NCBI RefSeq assembly: GCF_016741785.1
Contig: NZ_JAERRL010000004.1
Span: 124,001-188,000 of the forward strand
Length of the DNA: 64,000 nucleotides
Reading direction: 5' to 3'
Source of the DNA: Streptomyces sp. 7-21
GTDB lineage: Bacteria > Actinomycetota > Actinomycetes > Streptomycetales > Streptomycetaceae
The position numbers were made by a program, and so were the translations under genes. Below are positions 50,565-59,051 of the stretch, piece after piece. The notes under the pieces are model-generated. The model was not told the DNA's origin. It did not search any database and saw only the letters and a program-made list of their open reading frames with translations. Within the stretch, counting starts at the first letter, position 1. The number at the start of each line of letters is the position of its first letter.

Positions 50565-51668
50565 TTACCCGCTCGCGCCCGGCCCAGCGACAGCCTCGGC
50601 GACCGGGGCCTGGCGGGCCGCCCCGCAGGAGCAGTCCGCGTGCGGCTCGATCGTATGCCGCCGCACGGACAGCTCGGGCAGGATCACTTCCGTGCGCACG
50701 CTGGGGCCCGGCGGCGCGACGCCGTCCAGGAACCGCAGCGCCTCCGCCGCCGCCAGCCCTGCCACGGCCGTCGCCAGCGCCGTGTCACAGGCGGGCACCC
50801 CGGGCAGGCGGCCGTTCCGCCACTGCGAGACCAGCAGCGGCCATCCCGGCTCCCGCTGCGCCCGCGCCCGCAGCAGGCATCCGGCGCAGCCGGTGACCCC
50901 TGGGCGGACCAGCGGGCCGTAAAAGCCCGTCGCCTCCACCACGCCCGCGAACAGATGCGCCGTACCCGCCCGCTGCGCCCCCTCGGACAGACCGGGGTCG
51001 AGAACGTAGGCCGACGTGCCCTCGCGCGGCGCGTAGATCACCAGCTGAGGGCCGCCCCGGCGCCGGTCCCGGACGGGGCCCGGCCCCCGCCGCCACGGCA
51101 CCGACTCGCGCACCACCCGCCGGGCTGCCTCGCTTCGCCGCTCCCCGGCCTGCTCGGGCCGCACCCCGCCCGGCGCGGTGTCCGGCGGCTCGACCCGGCC
51201 GCCGTCGACCACCTCCACCGTGCCGACGCCGGCCCGCGCGAGCGTCGCCGCTAGCGTCGCCCCGACCCTGCCCGCGCCCCTGACCTGCACCCGCGCGCCG
51301 CGCCGCGCCAGCAGCCGCCGCAGGCCGCCGCCCGGCTCCGGATCCAGCAGTGACAGCGACGCCAGGTCGGGCCGCAGCCCGTCGGTCACCTGGGCCGCCG
51401 CCTGGCGGTCGGCCGTCGCGTCCTCCAGGACGCCCGCTGCGGTGAGGCGGTCGGCGATCTGTTCGGCCGTGTCCCCATCCAGGCCCAGCCGCACGGCCGC
51501 CTCGCGCAGCGCGGGCATGCCGCGGGTGCCGTCGAGCAGGGTCAGGAAGGTCTCGGTGGCGCCGTCCAGCGGGCCGAAGAGCACCGAGTGCGAGGGCGTC
51601 ACCCCGTACCGCACCGTGTGCCTGTCGCGCCAGCTCCGGCGCAGCATGGGCTTGATGATCGGGTGCAT
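50565..51668 (-). CDS. ThiF-like protein, probably not a classical E1 enzyme
   Basis: A 367-residue protein with an N-terminal winged-helix-like part (MHPIIKPMLRRSWRDRHTVR; LLDGTRGMPALREAA) resembling leader-peptide-binding modules of TOMM and ThiF fusions. The second half is a ThiF-type Rossmann domain: loop VRGAGRVGATLAATLARAG and acid VVDGGRVEP are present, but the conserved Asp and Arg fingers for ATP are not obvious. Possible zinc pairs are CAGC and, at the end, CSC. The start is ATG 51668, which gives the N-terminus seen in relatives; GTG 51716 adds 16 residues. Function unknown. It is divergent from the M48-type peptidase gene. Confidence 0.7.
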   Translation of the reverse strand: MHPIIKPMLRRSWRDRHTVRYGVTPSHSVLFGPLDGATETFLTLLDGTRGMPALREAAVRLGLDGDTAEQIADRLTAAGVLEDATADRQAAAQVTDGLRPDLASLSLLDPEPGGGLRRLLARRGARVQVRGAGRVGATLAATLARAGVGTVEVVDGGRVEPPDTAPGGVRPEQAGERRSEAARRVVRESVPWRRGPGPVRDRRRGGPQLVIYAPREGTSAYVLDPGLSEGAQRAGTAHLFAGVVEATGFYGPLVRPGVTGCAGCLLRARAQREPGWPLLVSQWRNGRLPGVPACDTALATAVAGLAAAEALRFLDGVAPPGPSVRTEVILPELSVRRHTIEPHADCSCGAARQAPVAEAVAGPGASG

Positions 51669-51820
51669 GGCGACATCATGGGACGGGTCACCATGCTGTT
51701 GCTCAGAGTTATCCACAACGGCGCCGAAAAGTCATAAAAATAGCGTGTGGGCTGGCGTGATTCCCTCTCCCGCTTGACCGGAGAAGGACATTTCCGGCCG
51801 CCAGCGGGTAACGTCACAGT

Positions 51821-52435
51821 GTGCCCGCCGATCCGCTGAACAGCATCGGCCCGCCGCAGCGTACGTCCTCGGCGGGCGAGGCGGCCCTGGGCACCACGCC
51901 GTCCCGTGACCACGGGCCGGTCGAGGTGCGGCGCAGCTCCCGCCGCAAGCGCACGGTCTCCGCTTACCGCGAGGGCGATCGCACGATCGTGATGATCCCC
52001 GCCCGCATGAGCGCCGCCGAGGAGCAGCGCTGGGTGTCGGTGATGCTGGAGAAGCTGGCGGCCCAGGAGGACCGCCGGATGATAGACGACGAGGAGCTGG
52101 CCCGCCGCGCGTGCGAGCTCTCGGACCGGTACCTCCAAGGGCGTGCGCGGCCCGACAGCGTGCGCTGGGTCACCAACCAGAACGCCAGGTGGGGGTCGTG
52201 CACCCCGGCGCTGGGGAGCATCCGCCTGTCGCACCGCCTCCAGGGCATGCCGGAGTACGTCATCGACTACGTGCTGCTCCACGAGCTGGCCCACCTGCTC
52301 GTGCCCGGGCACGGGCCGGGTTTCTGGCGGCTGCTGGACAGCTATCCGCGCACCGAGCGTGCCCGGGGCTACCTGGAGGGCGTCGCCGCCGCCGAGCGCC
52401 TGCCGTACGTCCCCCGGGCGACGCGCGGGGACTGA
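51821..52435 (+). CDS. SprT/YgjP-type zinc metallopeptidase
   Basis: A 204-residue protein with the zinc motif HELAH (VLLHELAHLLVPGHG; HExxH plus a third His) and the substrate-site segment RWGSCTPALGSIRLSHRL, matching the YgjP/SprT-like M48-related family. The first 55 residues are disordered and basic. It is a cytosolic peptidase of unknown substrate. GTG at 51821 starts it. It precedes the TerD-AIM24 genes by about 100 bases in the same direction. A metallopeptidase also lies at this place in mycobacteria and most streptomycetes. Confidence 0.78.
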   Translation: MPADPLNSIGPPQRTSSAGEAALGTTPSRDHGPVEVRRSSRRKRTVSAYREGDRTIVMIPARMSAAEEQRWVSVMLEKLAAQEDRRMIDDEELARRACELSDRYLQGRARPDSVRWVTNQNARWGSCTPALGSIRLSHRLQGMPEYVIDYVLLHELAHLLVPGHGPGFWRLLDSYPRTERARGYLEGVAAAERLPYVPRATRGD

Positions 52436-52532
52436 CCCCGCCTCGGGACTGTTGTCACCCGTACGGACTACGCTGATCCCTCGAGTACTGCCAGAACAAG
52501 GGAAGTCATTCGAGTTCGATGAGCGACGGGGG

Positions 52533-54236
52533 ATGGCGTTACGCATGGTGACCCAGTTTCAGCGTGGCCAGAAGGCCAAGCTCAGCGATCTGACGCTGGG
52601 CACCGATCTGTACGTAGGGGTCCAGATCTCTGGGCCGGGACTGACCTTCGACATCAGCTGCTTCGGCCTCGACGCCGAGGAGCGCCTCTCGGACGACCGC
52701 TACTTCATCTTCTACAACCAGACCAAGTCGCCTGAGGAAGCGTTGCAGCTGCTCGGTCCGCAGGCGGGTGACACCGAGTCGTTCCGGGTGACGCTGGACC
52801 GGGTGCCCGCGCGCATCACGCGGCTCGCCTTCACCGCGACGATCGACGGTGCGGGCACGATGTCGCAGGTGGCGCCCGGATACATCCGGCTCGTCGCCGG
52901 CGGCGAGGAGGTCGTGCGCTACTCGTTCGACGGCTCCGCCTTCACGTCGGAGCGGGCCGTGATGCTGGCGGACCTCTACCGCAAGGACGTGTGGCGGTTC
53001 GCCGCCGTGGGCCAGGGCTTCGACGGCGGACTCGAGGCGCTGCTGCGGCACTTCGGCGGCGAGGTCGCGGAGGACGACCAGCCGCAGCAGCAGCCGGCCG
53101 GCGGTGCCCCGGGCTTCGCCCCGCCGGGTGGCGCTGCCCCAGGCTTCGCTCCGCCGGCGGGCGGCGGCGCGCCCGCGCCGGCCCCGGCTCCCGCGCCAGC
53201 GCCTGAGCCCGCGCCGGCCCCGGCCCCCGCGGCACCTCCGGCGGCGGCGCCTCCCGCGCCCGGGCCGGCCCCGGCTCCCGCCCCTGCCGCACCTCCGGCC
53301 GCGGCGCCTGCCCCCGGCGCCCCGGCCCCCGCGCCTGCGCCGGGGCAGTTCCAGAACCCCAGCATGGCGCCGACCATGCCGGCCCCGATACCGCAGGCCC
53401 CCGGAGGTTACCCGCCTCCGGCCGCCCCGCCCGGGCAGCAGCCGTACCCGCAGCAGCCGCAGGGTTTCGGTCCCACCCCGCCCCCTCCCGCCCCGCCGCA
53501 GCCGCAGGCTCCCGGCGGCCAGGCGCCGCCCCCGCAGCCGTACCCGCAGGCCGGCGCCCCCGCGCCCGCGGCCGGCACCATCCAGGACGTCCTCAACCAG
53601 TTCCGGGCCGGGGTGGAGCAGCGCCGCTGGAGCCAGCCGAATCCGCAGCTCGTCCGCGCCGACATAGCCCTGGACGGCCAGCCGGTCATGGCGCGCCTGG
53701 GAAGCATGGTGCTCTACCAGGGCGACGTCGAGTTCAGCCACAAGGGCCAGGGGCTCAAGCGCCGCCTGACCGCGGGCATGACCGGCCAGGGCTTCGGCTC
53801 CCTGATGCGCTGCACCGGCCGGGGCCAGATCTACTTCGCTGAAGAGGCCTCGCTCCTGCACACGGTCGAGCTCCAGGGCGACGCCCTGTGCGTCGCCTCG
53901 CAGCGGGTCCTGGCCTTCGACGAGAGTCTGGAGCACGAGGTCCGCCGGATCGACGGACACGGCCTGCCGGGCGGCTCGCTGTTCACCATGGAGTTCCGCG
54001 GCCACGGCACTCTGGTGCTCACCACCAGGGGCGCCCCCGTCGTACTGCCGGTCACGCCCACGACGTTCGCCGACGCCAACGCCGTCGTGGCCTGGTCCGC
54101 CGGGGCCCAGGTCCTGGTCTCCAACCAGGTGCGGCTGCGCCGCCACGCGTACCCCGGCCACACCGGGGAGACCACCCAGCTCCAGTTCCGCGGCGCACCG
54201 GGGAACTTCGCCATCGTCCAGCCCTACGAGATCTGA
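52533..54236 (+). CDS. TerD-domain and AIM24-domain fusion protein
   Basis: A 567-residue protein. Residues 1-180 form a TerD-like domain (KLSDLTLGTDLYVGVQISGP; LSDDRYFIFYNQTKSPEEAL; ERAVMLADLYRKDVWRFAAV); the Ca-binding acidic cluster of classical TerD is reduced. Residues about 185-350 are a Pro/Ala/Gly-rich flexible linker with many APAP units. Residues 350-567 form an AIM24 domain (double-psi-like beta helix: MARLGSMVLYQGDVEF, TAGMTGQGFGSLMR). TerD proteins take part in stress and lipid- or phage-related processes in streptomycetes; AIM24 is known from mitochondrial complex assembly and bacterial proteins of unknown role. ATG 52533 (GGGGG upstream) is used; 52545 is an alternative. Two AIM24 genes follow directly. 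Confidence 0.82.
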   Translation: MALRMVTQFQRGQKAKLSDLTLGTDLYVGVQISGPGLTFDISCFGLDAEERLSDDRYFIFYNQTKSPEEALQLLGPQAGDTESFRVTLDRVPARITRLAFTATIDGAGTMSQVAPGYIRLVAGGEEVVRYSFDGSAFTSERAVMLADLYRKDVWRFAAVGQGFDGGLEALLRHFGGEVAEDDQPQQQPAGGAPGFAPPGGAAPGFAPPAGGGAPAPAPAPAPAPEPAPAPAPAAPPAAAPPAPGPAPAPAPAAPPAAAPAPGAPAPAPAPGQFQNPSMAPTMPAPIPQAPGGYPPPAAPPGQQPYPQQPQGFGPTPPPPAPPQPQAPGGQAPPPQPYPQAGAPAPAAGTIQDVLNQFRAGVEQRRWSQPNPQLVRADIALDGQPVMARLGSMVLYQGDVEFSHKGQGLKRRLTAGMTGQGFGSLMRCTGRGQIYFAEEASLLHTVELQGDALCVASQRVLAFDESLEHEVRRIDGHGLPGGSLFTMEFRGHGTLVLTTRGAPVVLPVTPTTFADANAVVAWSAGAQVLVSNQVRLRRHAYPGHTGETTQLQFRGAPGNFAIVQPYEI

Positions 54237-54248
54237 CGGGAGCCCGTG

Positions 54249-54935
54249 ATGGACCAGCACATGATTGCGGGCAATGCCGCGACCGCCCCGACGGTGAGGA
54301 TGGAGAACCACGGTTCGGCCATGGCCAAGGTCGCCATGCAGACCGGCCAGGACCTGTACGCGCGGGCCGGCTCGATGGTCGCCTACGAGGGCTACATCCA
54401 GTACGAGGCCAATCCTCCGGGACTGCGCCAGGCCGCCGCCGGCTGGGTGACCGGTGAGCGGGTCCCGCTGATGCGGGCCCACGGCGACGGCGTCCTCTAC
54501 CTCGCCGACTACGGCGCTAACGTCGTCTGCCTGCCGCTCCAGGGTGACAACCTGTCGGTGAACGCCAGCAACGTGCTCGCCTTCGACGCGCACCTCCAGT
54601 TCGGCGTGCAGCGCGTCAAGGGCGTCGCCAAGTTCGCCGGCCAGGGGCTGTTCAACATCGGCCTGTCCGGACACGGCTGGGTCGCCATCACCAGCCGGGG
54701 CCGTCCCCTGGTGGTGGACTGCGGCCAGACCGGAGGCGAGATCTACGTGGACCCCGACGCCCTCGTCGCGTGGTCCACCGGCCTGGAGATGAAGGGCAAG
54801 CGCAGCTTCAAGGCGTCCTCTCTCGTCGGCCGGGGCAGCGGCGAGGCGTACCAGCTGGCCTTCTCCGGCCAGGGCTACGTCATCGTGCAGCCCAGCGAGG
54901 ACAGCACCGACCGGCTCAGCGGCCAGCAGAACTGA
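54249..54935 (+). CDS. AIM24 family protein, first single-domain copy
   Basis: A 228-residue protein containing one AIM24 domain: GQDLYARAGSMVAYEGYIQY, RVPLMRAHGDGVLYLADYG, LQFGVQRVKGVAKFAGQG, WVAITSRGRPLVVDCGQTGG. The family's fold is a mixed beta-helix with two similar halves; no catalytic residue is evident. The ATG at 54249 with GGGAG six bases upstream is preferred to the GTG at 54246. It begins 13 bases after the TerD-AIM24 stop and ends 15 bases before the next AIM24 gene, so the three form one operon. The product is presumably an oligomerising cytosolic protein. Confidence 0.82.
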   Translation: MDQHMIAGNAATAPTVRMENHGSAMAKVAMQTGQDLYARAGSMVAYEGYIQYEANPPGLRQAAAGWVTGERVPLMRAHGDGVLYLADYGANVVCLPLQGDNLSVNASNVLAFDAHLQFGVQRVKGVAKFAGQGLFNIGLSGHGWVAITSRGRPLVVDCGQTGGEIYVDPDALVAWSTGLEMKGKRSFKASSLVGRGSGEAYQLAFSGQGYVIVQPSEDSTDRLSGQQN

Positions 54936-54949
54936 CGGGGGAGAACGCC

Positions 54950-55699
54950 ATGCAGAGTTCGATCTTCAACAACACCGTCACCCAGTCACAGGAGCGGTAC
55001 GTGCTCCAGACGCCGCAGATGCTGCGGGTGGACCTCTCGGACGGCGAGGACGTCGTCGCCCGGACCGGGTCCATGGTGGCGTACGAAGGGCTCATCGACT
55101 TCGACGGCGAGTACCAGTCGCAGGGACAGCGCAGCCAGCAGTTCGCCACGGGCGAAGTGCTCCCGCTGATGCGCTGCTCCGGCCAGGGCGTGGTCTACCT
55201 GGCCAACCTGGCGCAGCACATCCACGTCATGGAGGTCGACCACGAGGGGCTGACCGTGGACAGCTCCTATGTGCTCGCCCTCGACGCCCACCTGCACTGG
55301 GAAGTGATCTCCGTCGAGAGCCAGTACGGCATCCCGGGCGTCGGCGCCTACAACCTGGTCATCTCCGGCCAGGGCAAGGTCGCCATCACCACCTCCGGCC
55401 CGCCGCTGGCGATGCAGGTCACCCAGGACCGTTTCTGCAGCGCCGACGCCGACGCCGTGGTGGCGTGGTCGACGGGGCTGCGGGTGCAGATGCAGGCGCA
55501 GACCGCCTCGCACTCGCTGTGGCGGCGCCGCGGGAACACCGGCGAGGGCTGGGAGCTCAACTTCATGGGCGACGGCTACGTCGTCGTGCAGCCGAGCGAG
55601 CTGCTGCCGCCGCAGACCGGGCCGCAGTCGGGCCTGATGGGCCAGTTCCGCCAGCAGGAGGGCACGCCCGGCCTGAACCAGCGCGGCGCCTGGGGCTGA
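54950..55699 (+). CDS. AIM24 family protein, second single-domain copy
   Basis: A 249-residue AIM24 protein. Typical segments are RVDLSDGEDVVARTGSMVAY, QQFATGEVLPLMRCSGQGVV, GVGAYNLVISGQGKVAITTS and DADAVVAWSTGLRVQMQAQT. The C-terminus carries a disordered Gln/Gly-rich tail of about 30 residues. The ATG at 54950 follows GGGGGAGA. It lies 15 bases after the preceding AIM24 gene and ends at a very strong terminator at 55715, the last gene of the operon. The three paralogues share length and core motifs but differ in loops, as in a hetero-oligomer. Confidence 0.82.
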   Translation: MQSSIFNNTVTQSQERYVLQTPQMLRVDLSDGEDVVARTGSMVAYEGLIDFDGEYQSQGQRSQQFATGEVLPLMRCSGQGVVYLANLAQHIHVMEVDHEGLTVDSSYVLALDAHLHWEVISVESQYGIPGVGAYNLVISGQGKVAITTSGPPLAMQVTQDRFCSADADAVVAWSTGLRVQMQAQTASHSLWRRRGNTGEGWELNFMGDGYVVVQPSELLPPQTGPQSGLMGQFRQQEGTPGLNQRGAWG

Positions 55700-55714
55700 C
55701 GAGCCGCCGCGCCC

Positions 55715-55753
55715 GCCTGTCTCTCCCCGCGGCAGCGGCGGGGAGAGACAGGC
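55715..55753. terminator. Perfect 16-pair hairpin terminator
   Basis: GCCTGTCTCTCCCCGC (55715-55730) and GCGGGGAGAGACAGGC (55738-55753) form 16 uninterrupted pairs around a seven-base loop. It separates the AIM24 operon from the convergent NUDIX gene and can end transcription from both sides. It is the strongest hairpin I found in the window. Confidence 0.85.
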
Positions 55754-55756
55754 CGC

Positions 55757-56284
55757 TCACAGCAGCTGCCGGGTGCGTTCCACGAGGCGGACGACCGAAT
55801 CGTCGGCGACGCCGGCCACCTCCGTGTAACCGAACCAGCGCACGTCCAGCGACTCGTCGCTCACCTCCGGCCGGGCACCGCCGGGCGCGACCGCCGCGTA
55901 CTGCACGTCCATGTGCACGGCGCACGGCGTGCGGTGCCGGTCCAGGCTGACCGGGCCGGGCCGCAGCAGCCGCAGCCCGCTGATGCCGGACTCCTCGGTG
56001 GCCTCCCGCAGCGCGGCACCGGCGAGCGAGGCGTCGTCCGGCTCGCAGTGCCCTCCCATCTGGAGCCACATCCCCAGCCGGGCGTGCAGCGTCAGCAGCA
56101 CCCGCTCCCGCTCCGGGTCGACGATCAGCGCGCTCGCCGTGACGTGCCCCGCGGCGCACTCGCGCCACATGCCGTCCGGGTGCTCGCGCAGATGCTGGGC
56201 GTACGCCTGGCGCAGCGATTCCTGCTGCTCGTCGGGCGCGGGCCAGCCGGCCAGGACCCGTGCCGCGTCGTCACGCAGGCTCAC
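55757..56284 (-). CDS. NUDIX hydrolase
   Basis: A 175-residue NUDIX-fold hydrolase. The signature is GGHCEPDDASLAGAALREAT followed by EESG: the REAxEESG half is standard, while one extra residue sits between the acidic position and RE compared with the usual GX5EX7RE box. Substrates could be nucleotide sugars, dinucleotides or oxidised nucleotides. The start GTG overlaps the end of the DUF2342 gene by four bases, so it is co-translated with it. It ends next to the strong terminator. Confidence 0.8.
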   Translation of the reverse strand: MSLRDDAARVLAGWPAPDEQQESLRQAYAQHLREHPDGMWRECAAGHVTASALIVDPERERVLLTLHARLGMWLQMGGHCEPDDASLAGAALREATEESGISGLRLLRPGPVSLDRHRTPCAVHMDVQYAAVAPGGARPEVSDESLDVRWFGYTEVAGVADDSVVRLVERTRQLL

Positions 56285-57687
56285 CGGTCGCGACCGCCGT
56301 CCTCGTCGCCCTGCTGGCCGTCGTCGCTCCCCCGTTCCCGGCCGCCGCCGTCCGGCTCAGCGGGGCCGTTCTCCAGCATGCGCTCCAGCTCGGCGAAGTC
56401 GGGCTGCTCCCGGTGCACGAATCCGTCCGGGTCGTCCAGGTCCTCCGCCGTCGGCAGCAGGTCGGGGTGCGCCCACTGCGCGTCGCGGCCCTGCGCACCG
56501 CGGGCGTCGGTCAGCGAGGCCCACAGCCGGGCCGCGTCCCGCAGCCGCCGCGGCCGCAGCTCCAGGCCGATCAGCGCCGCGAAGGTCTGCTCCGCCGGCC
56601 CGCCCGAGGCACGGCGCCGCCGCAGCGTCTCCCGCAGCGCCGACGCCGACGGCAGCCGGGACTCGGCCGCGGCGTGCACCACCGCGTCCACCCAGCCCTC
56701 GACCAGGGCCAGCGCCGTCTCCAGACGCGCCAGCGCGGCCTTCTGCTCCGGGGTGTCCTCCGGCTGGAACAGCCCCTGGCGCAGCTTCTCCTGCAACTCC
56801 TCGGGGCGCCCCGGATCGATCTGCCCGACGAGATCCTCCAGCTTGGCCGTGTCCACCTTGATGCCGCGGGCGTAGCCCTCGACGGCACCGAAGAGGTGCG
56901 AGCGCAGCCACGGCACGTGCGCGAACAGCCGCTGGTGCGCCGCCTCCCGCAGCGCCAGGTACAGCCGCACCTGGTCCTGCGGCACGCCGAGCCCCTCGCC
57001 GAACGCCTCGACGTTCTGCGGCAGCAGCGCGGCCTTGCCGGCCGGGCCCAGCGGCAGCCCGATGTCCGTGGAGCCGACCACCTCGCCCGCCAGGACGCCG
57101 ACGGCCTGCCCGATCTGGGTGCCGAACATCGCGCCGCCCATCTGCCGCATCATGCCGAGCAGCGGGCCGGCCATCGCGCGCATCTCCTCGGGCAGCACGT
57201 TCCCCATCGCGGCGGCGGCGCGTTCGGCGACCGGGTCGACCAGTTCCCGCCAGACCGGCAGCGTCGCCTCGACCCACTCCGCGCGGCTCCAGGCCACGGC
57301 CGTGCCGGCGCCCGACGGCAGTGACGTCACGCTGTCCAGCCACAGGTCGGCCAGCCGCAGCGCCTCCTCGACCTGGGCGCGCTCCTGCGAGCCGACGCTC
57401 GCGTCCCGGGAGCCGCCGGGACCGCCCTGGGCGACGGTCTGCCGCGCGACGTTCCGGGCGAGGTCCCAGTTCACGGGGCCGCCGTCGTAGGACAGCATCT
57501 GCCCGAGCTGCTGGAACGCGGCACCCAGGTCCTGCGGGTTCATCGCGCCGCCCGGGCCGAGGGCCCCGAACATCGCCGCCAGCGGATTATCGGCCGGACC
57601 CTGGCCCCCGCCGCCCTTCTTCTTGCCGGACTCGCCTTCTCCCTCCGGTTCCTCGGGAAGGCCGAATCCGAATGGCATGTTACTCAC
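56281..57687 (-). CDS. DUF2342/zinc-dependent metalloprotease homologue
   Basis: A 468-residue protein of the family annotated as zinc-dependent metalloprotease or DUF2342 (mycobacterial Rv3195). The N-terminus is Gly/Glu/Lys-rich (PFGFGLPEEPEGEGESGKKK) and disordered. The core is helical with conserved QIGQAVGVLAGEVVGSTDIG, YLALREAAHQRLFAHVPWLR (candidate catalytic helix; no perfect HExxH) and YARGIKVDTAKLEDLVGQID. GTG 57687 is chosen because GAGG lies ten bases upstream; ATG 57678 is the alternative. It is divergent from the epimerase gene and leads the NUDIX gene. Confidence 0.8.
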   Translation of the reverse strand: MSNMPFGFGLPEEPEGEGESGKKKGGGGQGPADNPLAAMFGALGPGGAMNPQDLGAAFQQLGQMLSYDGGPVNWDLARNVARQTVAQGGPGGSRDASVGSQERAQVEEALRLADLWLDSVTSLPSGAGTAVAWSRAEWVEATLPVWRELVDPVAERAAAAMGNVLPEEMRAMAGPLLGMMRQMGGAMFGTQIGQAVGVLAGEVVGSTDIGLPLGPAGKAALLPQNVEAFGEGLGVPQDQVRLYLALREAAHQRLFAHVPWLRSHLFGAVEGYARGIKVDTAKLEDLVGQIDPGRPEELQEKLRQGLFQPEDTPEQKAALARLETALALVEGWVDAVVHAAAESRLPSASALRETLRRRRASGGPAEQTFAALIGLELRPRRLRDAARLWASLTDARGAQGRDAQWAHPDLLPTAEDLDDPDGFVHREQPDFAELERMLENGPAEPDGGGRERGSDDGQQGDEDGGRDR

Positions 57688-57834
57688 GAGAATCCTCGGA
57701 TCGTGTCGACTGTGCCGGGCTCGCTTGGTGGGCTGTGCCGTGTCACTGGCTGGTCTCCGACTCCAGCCTAGACACCGCTCAGGCAGGATGGGGGCCTGCG
57801 CCCGTCGTACCAGAACAACCGCTGGAGTCGTCTC

Positions 57835-59004
57835 GTGAGTTCCCCCGAGCAAGCCGTTCGCGCACCGCGAAACGGCCCTGCCGCCCCGCTGACCATCGCG
57901 GTGACGGGAGCGGCGAGCGGGGTCGGCGCGCTGCTGACCGAGCGCCTGCTGGCCGCCGACGGGGTCAAGCGCGTCCTCGCGCTCGACGAACGCCTCGGCG
58001 AGGCCCGCGGCGCCGAGTGGCACACGCTGGACATCCGCGACCCCGCTATCGCCGATCTGCTGCGCACCTCCGGTGCCTCCCGCGGACCCGGCGCCGGCGG
58101 CAAGCGGGCGCCGGCGGGCCCGGCGGAGGCGGAGCCGGTCGACGTGCTGGTGCACCTCGCGCTCGACCTGAACCTCAGCTCCGACCCGGGCGCCCGCACC
58201 GCGCTCAACGTGCGGGGCACGCAGACCGTCCTCACCGCCGCCGCGGCCGCTGGGGTGCGCCGGGTCGTGCTGTACACCTCGGCGATGGTCTACGGCGCCC
58301 TGCCCGACAACGACGTGCCGCTGGCCGAGAACGCCGAGCTGCGGGCCACCCCGGACGCGAGCTGCGTCGGCGACCTGCTGGAGATCGAGCACCTGGCCCG
58401 CCGCGCACCGCGGGCCCACCCGGGGCTGGAGGTCACGGTGCTGCGGCCGGCCATCCTCGTGGGCGGCACCGACACCGCGCTGACCCGCTACTTCGAATCG
58501 CCGCGCCTGCTGGTCGTCGCCGGCTCCCGGCCGCGCTGGCAGTTCTGTCACGTCGAGGACCTGGTCAGCGCCCTGGAGCTGGCCGCGCTCGAACGCGTCG
58601 AGGGCGAGCTCGCGGTCAGCTGCGACGGCTGGCTGGAGCAGGAGGAGGTCGAGGAGCTGTCGGGCATCCGGCGGATGGAGCTGCCGTCGGCCGTGGCCCT
58701 GGGCGCCGCGGCCCGGCTGCACCGGCTGGGCCTGACGCCGTCCCCCGCGGGCGACCTGGCGTACACGATGCACCCGTGGGTCGTCAGCGGCAGCAAGCTC
58801 CACGAGGCGGGGTGGCGGCCCAAGTGGAGCAACGAGGAGGTGCTCGCCGAGCTGCTGCGCGAGGTGAACGGGCGCCGCACGGTGGCCGGGCGTCGGCTGG
58901 GCCGCAAGGACGCGGCGACGACCCTGGGCGCGGCGGGCGCGACCGTGGCGCTGGTCGGCACGGCGGCCCTGGTGCGCCGGGCTCGGCGGGCGCGCCGCCG
59001 GTGA
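57835..59004 (+). CDS. NAD-dependent epimerase/dehydratase (extended SDR)
   Basis: A 389-residue SDR protein. The nucleotide loop AVTGAASGVGALL is followed by LALDERLGEARG and NVRGTQTVLTAAAAAG. The catalytic pair normally YxxxK is not found: the Ser strand reads LYTSAMVYGALPD and the next Lys is absent (SCVGDLLEIEHLARR), so activity is uncertain. A hydrophobic C-terminal helix followed by Arg-rich RRARRARRR suggests membrane anchoring. It may be an inactive sugar-nucleotide sensor or act on a membrane lipid. GTG at 57835. Confidence 0.75.
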   Translation: MSSPEQAVRAPRNGPAAPLTIAVTGAASGVGALLTERLLAADGVKRVLALDERLGEARGAEWHTLDIRDPAIADLLRTSGASRGPGAGGKRAPAGPAEAEPVDVLVHLALDLNLSSDPGARTALNVRGTQTVLTAAAAAGVRRVVLYTSAMVYGALPDNDVPLAENAELRATPDASCVGDLLEIEHLARRAPRAHPGLEVTVLRPAILVGGTDTALTRYFESPRLLVVAGSRPRWQFCHVEDLVSALELAALERVEGELAVSCDGWLEQEEVEELSGIRRMELPSAVALGAAARLHRLGLTPSPAGDLAYTMHPWVVSGSKLHEAGWRPKWSNEEVLAELLREVNGRRTVAGRRLGRKDAATTLGAAGATVALVGTAALVRRARRARRR

Positions 59005-59051
59005 CGGGGCCGCGCGGGGAAGACGGCGGAACGGCGGAGAGGACACGGGAG

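Noticed and set aside
50565..51668. Classical E1 or TOMM cyclodehydratase
   Set aside because: No YcaO or dehydrogenase neighbour and no precursor peptide is visible; the ATP-contact residues are incomplete.
56281..57687. Classical HExxH site in the DUF2342 protein
   Set aside because: Only REAAHQRLF is seen; the second His is not in the expected position, so I do not claim an active metalloprotease.
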